Below, piece after piece: positions 1 to 5,178 of a stretch of DNA of 5,178 bases. Positions within the stretch are counted from its first letter, which is position 1; each line of letters begins with the position of its first letter. Position numbers and translations under genes: made by a program. This stretch comes from Actinomycetes bacterium (GTDB lineage Bacteria > Actinomycetota > Thermoleophilia > RBG-16-64-13), in assembly GCA_021815245.1 (NCBI GenBank), contig JAKAHF010000223.1, positions 1 to 5,178 on the forward strand. The letters run 5' to 3'. The notes under the pieces are model-generated. The model did no database searches. It was not told the origin of the DNA and saw nothing but the letters and a program-made list of their open reading frames with translations.

Positions 1-900
1 ACCGTGATCGGAGAGGATGAGCACGTAGTGCTCTGCGGGATACGAGCCGATGGCCCAAGTCGCGAAGTCATAGAGCGTCTTCGGATCGCCCATGTCGGCT
101 TCGCCCAGATCGGACAGTTCCCGGGAAGCGAGGGTATACAGATCGCTGTCTTGGGTGATCAGGTAGCGCTTGGTCGAGGTGATGTCGCCATCACCGCTGA
201 AGCCGCCGGCGTAGCGGTCCATCTGGGCGACGATCGTCACTTGGTCGGTAGAGCCCACCAGTTCGGCCTCGTTGAGGTCGAACACCATGTCTTCCTCGAG
301 TATCTCGTCGTCGGCGTCTTCATACATCATGACCAGCCACGTGCCGGGCTGGCCCGTCACGGTGGTGCCGGTCGTGGCAGGACCGGTAGTCGAGGTCACC
401 TGGGAGCTGGTGCCCGTGGTGCCCGAGCCACCGCTCGAGCGGCCGTCGTCTTCGCCTCGAAACGCGAAATACAGGGCGAACGCGACCGCCACGACCACCA
501 AAGTGACGAGGGGGATGAGCCACGGGAGTTTCGAGCGACGCCTGCCGGCCCCCCCCGGCTGAAGAGGCTGCGGGCTCCAGCCGGCACCCTGCGCCCGAGG
601 AGGTTCCCCCATCCAATCCAGCTGCTGAATGGGTTGTGCGATCTGCATCGGCTGGGCGATCTGAGCGGATTGTTCGATCTGTGCCGGTTGCGCGGGCGCT
701 TGAGCCGCGAAGAGCTCGGTGATCTGCGAGGCCGGCACCCAATCGGGCAAGCTCTGGTGCCATACGAGATCGGTCGGTCGGAGACCGCCGCCCTGCGCCA
801 GTGTGGCCAATTGCGCCCACTCGAGGGGCCCGACTTGAGGACCACCGGGATCATCGGGCTTGAAATAGTACCAGCCTGAAGACATGGGATTGCCGTTCAC
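1..900 (-). CDS. GYF_2 domain, membrane-anchored clostripain-family (peptidase C11) protein, 3' end outside window
   Basis: Partial gene: 300 codons are visible and the reading frame stays open to base 1. Residues ~10-60 resemble a GYF_2 domain (WYYF near the start, VGPLEWAQL, then LVWHQSLPDWVPA). Residues 61-120 are a Gln/Ala/Pro-rich linker with hexapeptide repeats. RRRSK (120-124) precedes a hydrophobic helix at ~126-147, followed by acidic residues and a Thr/Ser/Gly linker (152-186). By the positive-inside rule GYF_2 would be cytoplasmic and the C-terminus outside. From ~187 the sequence follows the clostripain pattern: WLVMMYEDADDE, then DLNEAELVGS, AQMDRY, EADMGDPKTLYDFATWA and LILSDHG. 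In peptidase C11 the His of the DHG motif is catalytic, here H299; the catalytic Cys would lie beyond the window. The GTG at 900 is preferred because GGAGG ends 5 nt upstream; the alternative ATG at 885 would be 20 nt away. Family members are Cys proteases with Arg/Lys specificity; the substrate here is unknown. An 8-G run lies just before the membrane segment. Family assignment is fairly sure; activity is untested. Confidence 0.82.
   Translation of the reverse strand, partial: MNGNPMSSGWYYFKPDDPGGPQVGPLEWAQLATLAQGGGLRPTDLVWHQSLPDWVPASQITELFAAQAPAQPAQIEQSAQIAQPMQIAQPIQQLDWMGEPPRAQGAGWSPQPLQPGGAGRRRSKLPWLIPLVTLVVVAVAFALYFAFRGEDDGRSSGGSGTTGTSSQVTSTTGPATTGTTVTGQPGTWLVMMYEDADDEILEEDMVFDLNEAELVGSTDQVTIVAQMDRYAGGFSGDGDITSTKRYLITQDSDLYTLASRELSDLGEADMGDPKTLYDFATWAIGSYPAEHYVLILSDHG
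549..556 (-). repeat. Homopolymer tract of 8 G (coding strand) inside the protease gene
   Basis: Eight consecutive C on the plus strand (G on the coding strand) cover codons P115-G116-G117-A118, a few residues before the transmembrane helix. In the sequence as given the frame is intact. Loss of one G would lead to a stop at 396-398, and gain of one G to a stop at 320-322. Both would remove the membrane helix and the protease domain. Runs of this length are known slippage sites and also common sequencing-error sites. Confidence 0.9.
628..681 (-). repeat. Three imperfect 18-bp tandem repeats encoding a Q-I-x-Q-x-x linker
   Basis: On the plus strand CGATCTG recurs at 639, 657 and 675, exactly 18 bp apart. 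On the coding strand the three units (681-664, 663-646, 645-628) encode QIEQSA, QIAQPM and QIAQPI, residues 74-91 of the protease protein. They lie between the GYF_2 domain and the membrane helix. The units keep the reading frame and have diverged mostly outside the CAGATCG core. They look like a flexible spacer that grew by in-frame duplication. Confidence 0.75.
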
Positions 901-905
901 GGTTG

Positions 906-910
906 CCTCC
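906..910 (-). promoter_or_regulatory. Ribosome binding site GGAGG deciding the GTG start of the protease gene
   Basis: Read on the minus strand, GGAGG is followed by CAACC and then GTG at 900, a 5-nt spacing. The alternative ATG at 885 has no comparable site at normal distance, so the GTG start is chosen. Confidence 0.7.
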
Positions 911-938
911 GGGCACCTGGATAGTCGTTATGGTGACG

Positions 939-969
939 AGTATATCGGTAGCGGGTCCTTCGCACGCAA
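939..969 (-). promoter_or_regulatory. Possible sigma70-like promoter for the protease gene
   Basis: On the minus strand TATACT (944-939) matches five of six bases of the -10 consensus and lies 38 nt before the GTG start. The best -35 candidate is TTGCGT (969-964), which shares only TTG with TTGACA and sits 19 nt away, a little long. The -10 is reasonable but the -35 is weak. This is a prediction from sequence only. Confidence 0.3.
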
Positions 970-999
970 GTATCGAGAGCTCCGCCGAGAAGTGGCAAG

Positions 1000-1015
1000 A
1001 TTGCGATGACGCAAT
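1000..1015. promoter_or_regulatory. Perfect inverted repeat ATTGCG-ATGA-CGCAAT in the divergent intergenic region
   Basis: Two 6-bp arms are separated by 4 bp and end 26 bp before the SDR start codon at 1042. The palindrome could be a dimeric repressor operator for one or both divergent genes, or a small hairpin in the SDR leader. It contains the ATG at 1006 that could otherwise be taken as a 12-codon-longer SDR start. No regulator is encoded nearby, and a 6-bp-arm palindrome can arise by chance. Confidence 0.3.
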
Positions 1016-1027
1016 GCGGGTCTCGAG

Positions 1028-1035
1028 AAAGGCGG
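1028..1035 (+). promoter_or_regulatory. Weak ribosome binding site AAAGGCGG for the SDR gene
   Basis: The purine-rich AAAGGCGG ends 6 nt before the ATG at 1042. It is a poorer match than the GGAGG sites of the other genes here. It still favours 1042 over the in-frame ATG at 1006, since translation from 1042 begins directly at the first strand of the nucleotide-binding fold. Confidence 0.45.
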
Positions 1036-1041
1036 CAGCTC

Positions 1042-1992
1042 ATGGCGATCCTCGTCTCGGGGGCGACAGGGTTCATGGGAAGCACGATCACGCGGCACCT
1101 TCTCGCTGCCGGATTCGTGGTGCGGGCGATGAGCCGCTCGCGGGCCCGTGCCGTCACCGCCCTGGCCGCCGACGACGTCGGGCGCCGGGCGCTGAGCGAT
1201 GGCCGGCTCACATTCGTGGAGGCCGACGTCACCCAGCCGGACAGCCTGCCGGCCGCGGTCGACGGTGTCGACACGATCATCCAGGCCGCCCAGTTCAACG
1301 GTGCGCCGGTCGAAGACCCGGCGCGAGGCCTCACCTACCAGGCGGTCGACCGCGACGGCACGCTCAATCTGCTCGATGCGGCGCGACGCACGAGACCTCG
1401 GTTTCTCTACATGAGCGGCATCAGCGTCTCGCCGCGTGCCACCCGACCGTGGGACAGGGCCAAGTGGCAGGCGGAGGTGGCGATCGAAGCGAGCGGCCTC
1501 GAATGGACGGTCGTTCGCGGTTGCTGGGCCTACGGACCGGAGGACTCAGCCCTCAACCGCATCCTCCACTACTCCGACCACCTGCCGTTCGTGCCCATCT
1601 TCGGCGACGGTCGCGCGCCGCTCAGTCCCATCTTCGTGGAAGACGTCGGGCGGTTCTTCACCCTGGCCATGCAGCATCCGCAGGAGTGCAGGAACACGGT
1701 CTTCGGCGTGGGCGGACCCGAGACGATGACGCTGGTGGAGTTCCTCGAGGCGGCGTTGCGGTCGATGGGCCGGCACCGCCCGATACTGCGCATCCCCAAG
1801 CCGGTCGGCAAGCTACAGGCGGGCGTCATGCAGTATCTCCCCGGCCGCCCGCTCACTCCCGACGCGGTCGATTTCGTCAGTCAGGCAGGCGCCCTCACCC
1901 ATGACGACCGCCGGCTCTTGCGCGAGCGCCTCCCCGAATTCCAACCCACCGCAGTGGAAGAAGGCCTGCGCTATCTTCGCACCGGCGCATAG
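1042..1992 (+). CDS. Atypical SDR-family NAD(P)-binding protein (epimerase/dehydratase-like)
   Basis: 316 residues from the ATG at 1042. A Rossmann start, ILVSGATGFMGS (3-14), carries the SGxxGxxG dinucleotide-binding motif of extended and atypical SDRs. After the second strand there is no acidic residue but R28, R32 and R34, which suggests NADP(H) rather than NAD(H). FVEADV (58-63), VDRDGTLNLLDAAR (102-115) and FLYMSG (121-126) are usual SDR segments. The catalytic YxxxK position reads W137-D-R-A-K141, so the Tyr is replaced while the Lys is kept. SGLEWTVVRGCWAYGP (151-166) and PLSPIFVEDVGRFF (193-206) are typical of atypical SDRs related to NmrA/NDUFA9-like and YbjT-like proteins. The upstream in-frame ATG at 1006 is rejected because it adds 12 polar residues before the fold. 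The gene stands alone: divergent from the protease gene and convergent with the ThiF-like gene, 18 bp away. The fold is sure; substrate and catalytic activity are unknown, and it may act as a binding, chaperone or sensor protein. Confidence 0.85.
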   Translation: MAILVSGATGFMGSTITRHLLAAGFVVRAMSRSRARAVTALAADDVGRRALSDGRLTFVEADVTQPDSLPAAVDGVDTIIQAAQFNGAPVEDPARGLTYQAVDRDGTLNLLDAARRTRPRFLYMSGISVSPRATRPWDRAKWQAEVAIEASGLEWTVVRGCWAYGPEDSALNRILHYSDHLPFVPIFGDGRAPLSPIFVEDVGRFFTLAMQHPQECRNTVFGVGGPETMTLVEFLEAALRSMGRHRPILRIPKPVGKLQAGVMQYLPGRPLTPDAVDFVSQAGALTHDDRRLLRERLPEFQPTAVEEGLRYLRTGA

Positions 1993-2010
1993 GCGGACCC
2001 GCCGGCGGTC

Positions 2011-3030
2011 TCACATGCCGACGTACTTCGCGTAGAGCGACTTCGCGAGCGTCTCGTCGCGAGTGCCGCGCACGACGGCCCTGCCGTCGTAGAACACGAC
2101 CAGCTCCTGCTCGCCGATCGAGAAGCGCACCATCTGCTCGTTGCCTTCGACCGGGCCGAGCGCGGCGAGCCGCTCCTGCAAGTCTCGCAAGCGCAGCCCA
2201 CCCGCGGCCGGATTCCAGATCTGCACGGCATTCTGGCCACAAAGGCTGGTGACACGAGTGCGCCGGGGGCCTTCGAGGAACTGGTACGTGCCACCGCAGG
2301 CCGGGCACCCCTCGGTGACGAAGCTGGAGAGCGGCACCGACTGGAACGAGCGGTCCCAGAGATCGAACACCAGCAGGTCGCGAGCGGCGGGAGCGGTGCC
2401 GACGATATGCTTGATCACCTCGGCGGCCTGAAGCGACCCAACGATCCACGGAGCCGAATTGACGATACCCGCGGTGTCACAGGTCATGCCGACCCCTCCC
2501 GGTGGCTCGCTCATGAGGCAGCGGAAGCACGGCGGCTCCCCGGGCAAAAAGGTCGCCGTCATGCCGGTCGATGACACGGCTCCCCCGTAGACCCAAGGGA
2601 TTCCGAGCTTGAGAGCCACGTCATTGATGAGAAAACGCGCGTCGAAGTTGTCGAGCGCGTCGACGATCACGTCCGCGCCGGCGGCGAGCTTCTCGGCGTT
2701 CGACTGGTTGAAATCGGCCACGACGCCCTCTATCTCGATCTCGGAGTTGGCTTCGCGAAGGTGGCGCTCGGCGGCGGTGGCCTTCGGAAGGTTCTCGACG
2801 ATGTCGCGCTCGGTGTAGAGCAGCTGGCGCTGGAGATTGTGGTTCTCGATGAAGTCTCGGTCGACGATGCGCAGACGTCCGACGCCGGCTCTTGTCAGGG
2901 CGCTCGCAATGACGGTGCCGAGCGCTCCGCAGCCGATCTGAACAACGGAGGCTGCTCCCAGCTTGCGCTGACCTTCAGGTCCGATACCAGGAAAGAGGGT
3001 CTGGCGCGAGTAGCGGTCGATCGTCTGCAT
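2011..3030 (-). CDS. ThiF/MoeB/HesA-family E1-like adenylyltransferase with C-terminal extension
   Basis: 339 residues. Enzymes of this family use ATP to adenylate the C-terminal glycine of ubiquitin-like sulfur carriers (MoaD, ThiS, CysO type) in the cytoplasm before sulfur transfer. Visible hallmarks are RYSRQTLFPGIGPEGQ (6-21); GCGALG nucleotide loop (33-38); D57 and NLQRQ (65-69) with the conserved Arg; K83; DALDNFDAR (124-132) with D127; and two zinc pairs, CFRC (168-171) and CPAC (242-245). C184 in MTCDTAGIV aligns with the ThiF/MoeB cysteine, and GSLQAAEVIK (198-207) follows. After the second zinc pair there are ~90 further residues with a Cys (C264) and an ending SLYAKYVGM. This is not a rhodanese domain as in MoeZ; similar tails occur on some bacterial ThiF-like proteins, as I recall. 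It is last in the operon, 11 nt after cysK, with GGAGG 6 nt before the ATG. MoeB, ThiF and an HcyF-like role cannot be separated by sequence alone, but the neighbours favour sulfur amino acid synthesis. Confidence 0.9.
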   Translation of the reverse strand: MQTIDRYSRQTLFPGIGPEGQRKLGAASVVQIGCGALGTVIASALTRAGVGRLRIVDRDFIENHNLQRQLLYTERDIVENLPKATAAERHLREANSEIEIEGVVADFNQSNAEKLAAGADVIVDALDNFDARFLINDVALKLGIPWVYGGAVSSTGMTATFLPGEPPCFRCLMSEPPGGVGMTCDTAGIVNSAPWIVGSLQAAEVIKHIVGTAPAARDLLVFDLWDRSFQSVPLSSFVTEGCPACGGTYQFLEGPRRTRVTSLCGQNAVQIWNPAAGGLRLRDLQERLAALGPVEGNEQMVRFSIGEQELVVFYDGRAVVRGTRDETLAKSLYAKYVGM

Positions 3031-3036
3031 GGCCGG

Positions 3037-3041
3037 CCTCC
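3037..3041 (-). promoter_or_regulatory. Ribosome binding site GGAGG for the ThiF-like gene
   Basis: GGAGG begins directly after the cysK TAG stop and ends 6 nt before the ATG at 3030. This tight arrangement supports translation from one polycistronic message and fixes the start codon. Confidence 0.75.
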
Positions 3042-3989
3042 CTAGTCGAACAACTCGGTCGAAAGGTAGCGCTCACCCGCATCGGGCAGCACAACGACGA
3101 TCGTCTTGCCTGCAAACTCGGGCATGGCGGCCACGCGTGCCGCAGCTGTCGCGGCCGCACCACTCGAGATGCCGGCCAAGATGCCCTCTTCCTTCGCCAG
3201 CCGCCGGGCCATCTCGATCGCCTCCTCGGTCGAGACAGGCTCGACCCTGTCGACGATCGAAAGGTCCAGGTTGGCCGGGATGAATCCGGCTCCTATGCCC
3301 TGGATCTTGTGCGGACCGGGCCTCAGCGGCTCCCCGGCCAGCGTCTGGCTGATGACCGGACTGGTCGCCGGTTCGACCGCGACCGAGTACACCGGCGTGC
3401 CCTTGGTCGCCTCGAAATAGCGGGAGATGCCGGTAAGCGTGCCGCCCGTGCCGACGCCGGCGACTATGGCATCGACGTGGCCATCGGTGTCGTCCCATAT
3501 CTCGGGACCGGTCGTGGCCCAGTGGATGGCCGGATTGGCCGGATTGCCGAACTGGTCGGGCATCCAGTAGTGCTCCGGATCGCCGGCCGCAAGCTCTTCG
3601 GCCAGCTTCACAGAACCACGCATGCCTTCGGCCCCCGGCGTGAGCAGCAGGTTGGCGCCGAAGAAGGCCAGGACCTTGCGGCGTTCGATGCTCATCGTCT
3701 CGGGCATGGTGAGGGTCAACTGGTAGCCCCGGGCGGCGCACACGTAGGCGAGCGCGATGCCCGTGTTGCCGCTGGTGGGCTCGATGATCTCGGTGTGCGG
3801 CTTGATGAGCCCTTTCTTCTCGGCGTCCCAGATCATTGCGGCGCCGACCCGGCACTTCACCGAGTAGGCGGGGTTGCGACCCTCGATCTTGGCGAGCACC
3901 TTGGCTTCGGTCTCGCCGGCCACCCGGTGAAGCCGCACGAGAGGCGTGCGCCCGATCGACTGTGAGTTGTCTTCGTACACCATGCCCAT
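3042..3989 (-). CDS. cysK: Cysteine synthase A (O-acetylserine sulfhydrylase)
   Basis: 315 residues. A cytoplasmic PLP enzyme that makes L-cysteine and acetate from O-acetyl-L-serine and sulfide. From memory it is close to E. coli CysK (323 aa) along its length: [15 protein letters not shown] (6-20); NPAYSVKCR (39-47) with PLP-binding K45; [13 protein letters not shown] (71-83); [13 protein letters not shown] (95-107); [10 protein letters not shown] (161-170); [10 protein letters not shown] (178-187), the phosphate-binding loop; [19 protein letters not shown] (225-243); GISSGAA (273-279), whose Ser contacts the pyridine nitrogen; and [10 protein letters not shown] (305-314). The protein stops after that last motif and lacks the short C-terminal tail of the E. 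coli enzyme, a minor difference. The ATG at 3989 is preferred because GGAGGAG lies just upstream; a second ATG two codons later would also fit. It follows the metY-like stop by 19 nt and precedes the ThiF-like gene by 11 nt. The motifs favour CysK over CysM or cystathionine beta-synthase. Confidence 0.97.
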   Translation of the reverse strand: MGMVYEDNSQSIGRTPLVRLHRVAGETEAKVLAKIEGRNPAYSVKCRVGAAMIWDAEKKGLIKPHTEIIEPTSGNTGIALAYVCAARGYQLTLTMPETMSIERRKVLAFFGANLLLTPGAEGMRGSVKLAEELAAGDPEHYWMPDQFGNPANPAIHWATTGPEIWDDTDGHVDAIVAGVGTGGTLTGISRYFEATKGTPVYSVAVEPATSPVISQTLAGEPLRPGPHKIQGIGAGFIPANLDLSIVDRVEPVSTEEAIEMARRLAKEEGILAGISSGAAATAAARVAAMPEFAGKTIVVVLPDAGERYLSTELFD

Positions 3990-3992
3990 GGG

Positions 3993-3999
3993 CTCCTCC
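3993..3999 (-). promoter_or_regulatory. Ribosome binding site GGAGGAG for cysK
   Basis: The purine run GGAGGAG lies in the 19-nt gap after the metY-like stop codon. Its GGAGG core ends 5 nt before the ATG at 3989, which supports that start over the second Met two codons later. Confidence 0.7.
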
Positions 4000-4008
4000 G
4001 CGACTTGG

Positions 4009-5178
4009 CTAGGAGACGTCGATCTGCGAAGCCGCGAGCGCCTGATCGAGATCGCCCAGGATATCTTCTATGTTCTCGATGCCCACCGAGATGCGGATCA
4101 GACCGGGCGTCACGCCGGCGCTCACCTGCTCCTCGGGTGTGAGTTGCTGGTGGGTGGTGCTGGCCGGATGGATGACCAGGGTCTTCGCGTCGAGGATGTT
4201 CGCCACGTGCGACGCGAGCTTCACGGCGGCGATGAAGCGCTTGCCGGCCGCGACGCCGCCTTTGATCTCGAAACCGAAGACGGCGCTCGGACCGAGCGGA
4301 AAGTACAGGAGCGAACGGACGTGGTCGGGATGATCGGGCAGACCGGCATAGTCGACCGACGTCACCGCGGGATGTGACTTGAGAAAGCGCGCCACCTCGC
4401 CCGCGTTGGCCGCATGGGCCCGGGCCCGCAGCGGCAGAGTCTCGAGACCCTGGATGAACAGCCACGAGTTGAACGGAGAGAGGGCCGCGCCCAGGTCTCG
4501 CAAGAGTCCGGTACGGATCTTGAGCAGATAGGCCATTCCCGGAGCGATCGCCTTCGCGTGCTTGCCGAAGAGCTCCCAGAAGTTGACTCCGTGGTAGGCG
4601 GCGTCGGGCTCGGTAATCTCGGGGAACTTGCCAGCCTCTTTCCAATCGAACTCTCCGCTGTCGACGATCGCCCCTCCCAAAGAGGTGCCGTGGCCGCCGA
4701 TCATCTTGGTGAGCGAGTACACGGCGACGTCGATGCCGTGGTCGAACGGATTGAAGAGCGGTGGTGGAGAGACCGTGTTATCGACGATGAGCGGGATCTT
4801 GTGCTTGTGGGCGATGTGGGCCATGCCTTCGAGATCGTCGATGTTGCCCTTGGGATTGCCGATCGACTCGGTGTAGAGGAGCCGGGTGTTCTCGTCGATG
4901 GCCCGCTCGAAGTTACAGACGTCGCGCGAATCGACGAAGCGAGCTTCGATGCCGAACCGCTTGAGCGGATACGAGAACTGCGTGTAGGTGCCCCCGTAGA
5001 GCTTGTCTCCGGTGACGAAGTTCTGCCCCGCCGATGTGATGGCCGTGATCGCGTAGAAGATGGCCGCCATGCCCGACGCGGTCGCCACCGCACCACTGCC
5101 GCCGTGCATCGCCGCCAGGCGTTTCTCGAGCACGTCGGTCGTCGGGTTCATGAGCCGGGTGTAGATGTTGCCGAACTC
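4009..5178 (-). CDS. metY: O-acetylhomoserine sulfhydrylase (aminocarboxypropyltransferase), 5' end outside window
   Basis: 389 C-terminal residues are visible. The frame is open to the window edge, so the ATG at 5151 is internal: the codons before it read EFGNIYTRL, continuous with [14 protein letters not shown], a conserved family segment. Roughly 60-70 N-terminal residues are missing. This is a PLP enzyme of the Cys/Met metabolism family, forming homocysteine from O-acetylhomoserine and sulfide. Numbered from the window edge: the phosphate-binding Tyr and Arg in [10 protein letters not shown] (5-14); ASGMAAI (34-40); the aspartate in IVDNT (131-135) that contacts the PLP nitrogen; and [15 protein letters not shown] (155-169) with Schiff-base lysine K158 (codon 4705-4707). 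The C-terminal part has [18 protein letters not shown] (234-251) and [11 protein letters not shown] (336-346), typical of MetY-like enzymes, then [14 protein letters not shown]. It is the first visible gene of the operon with cysK and the ThiF-like gene. Any promoter, riboswitch or further operon gene lies outside the window. Some relatives also use O-acetylserine, so dual activity is possible. Confidence 0.94.
   Translation of the reverse strand, partial: EFGNIYTRLMNPTTDVLEKRLAAMHGGSGAVATASGMAAIFYAITAITSAGQNFVTGDKLYGGTYTQFSYPLKRFGIEARFVDSRDVCNFERAIDENTRLLYTESIGNPKGNIDDLEGMAHIAHKHKIPLIVDNTVSPPPLFNPFDHGIDVAVYSLTKMIGGHGTSLGGAIVDSGEFDWKEAGKFPEITEPDAAYHGVNFWELFGKHAKAIAPGMAYLLKIRTGLLRDLGAALSPFNSWLFIQGLETLPLRARAHAANAGEVARFLKSHPAVTSVDYAGLPDHPDHVRSLLYFPLGPSAVFGFEIKGGVAAGKRFIAAVKLASHVANILDAKTLVIHPASTTHQQLTPEEQVSAGVTPGLIRISVGIENIEDILGDLDQALAASQIDVS

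Noticed and set aside
4..879. Long open frame (291 codons) on the plus strand opposite the protease gene
   Set aside because: It is antisense to a gene with clear GYF_2, membrane and peptidase C11 motifs. Its translation has no recognisable domain, and long antisense frames are expected in GC-rich coding DNA.
1006..1041. Upstream ATG extending the SDR protein by 12 residues
   Set aside because: The added residues are polar and precede the first Rossmann strand, the ATG sits inside the inverted repeat, and the site before 1042 is a better ribosome binding candidate.
903..1904. Plus-strand 333-codon open frame overlapping the SDR gene in another frame
   Set aside because: Its product is Arg/Gly/Pro-rich and lacks domain motifs, whereas the overlapping frame from 1042 has a complete SDR fold with conserved motifs.
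1967..1989. TGCGC...GCGCA inverted repeat at the 3' end of the SDR gene
   Set aside because: Only 5-bp arms with a 13-nt loop inside coding sequence and no T-run follow; it is likely chance in GC-rich DNA.
1993..2010. Bidirectional terminator between the convergent SDR and ThiF-like genes
   Set aside because: The 18-bp gap has a CCGCC/GGCGG palindrome with no loop and no T-run on either strand, so it does not make a convincing intrinsic terminator.
3309..3965. Plus-strand 218-codon open frame opposite cysK
   Set aside because: It is antisense to a highly conserved cysteine synthase and has no ribosome site or domain pattern of its own.
5149..5151. ATG at 5151 as the start of the metY-like gene
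   Set aside because: Codons 5178-5152 continue the conserved family sequence (EFGNIYTRL before MNPTT), so this Met is internal and the gene runs past the window edge.

Overview
This is a GC-rich bacterial window with dense coding on both strands and no RNA genes, CRISPR array or insertion sequence that I can see. It holds five protein genes. The longest gene-free stretch is the 141-bp divergent region at 901-1041.

Organism: the evidence is indirect. A GYF_2/transmembrane/clostripain-type protease with a Thr/Ser/Gly linker, together with high GC and strong GGAGG ribosome binding sites, suggests Chloroflexota (Anaerolineae-like). A GC-rich Actinomycetota or related lineage is not excluded. This is inference, because no marker gene is present.

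Layout: (1) 1-900, minus strand: N-terminal 300 residues of a membrane-anchored peptidase C11 (clostripain) family protein with a cytoplasmic GYF_2 domain. The window edge cuts it just after the presumed catalytic His. (2) 901-1041: divergent intergenic region with a possible minus-strand promoter and a 6-bp-arm inverted repeat. (3) 1042-1992, plus strand: an atypical NAD(P)-binding SDR/epimerase-like protein whose YxxxK tyrosine appears to be Trp. (4) 4009-5178, 3042-3989 and 2011-3030, minus strand, transcribed in that order: a tight operon of metY-like O-acetylhomoserine sulfhydrylase (5' end outside the window), cysK cysteine synthase, and a ThiF/MoeB/HesA-type E1-like adenylyltransferase. 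Gaps are 19 and 11 nt, and each downstream gene has a GGAGG site.

Function: the minus-strand operon is a sulfur amino acid module. MetY and CysK place sulfide on O-acetylhomoserine and O-acetylserine, giving homocysteine and cysteine. The third gene is of the type that adenylates the C-terminal Gly-Gly of small ubiquitin-like sulfur carriers. Its position in the operon raises the possibility of protein-thiocarboxylate sulfur delivery, as described for the Wolinella MetY/HcyS/HcyD/HcyF system and mycobacterial CysO/CysM. No carrier or JAMM protease gene lies in the window, so this remains a hypothesis. The protease and SDR genes have no evident link to the sulfur operon.
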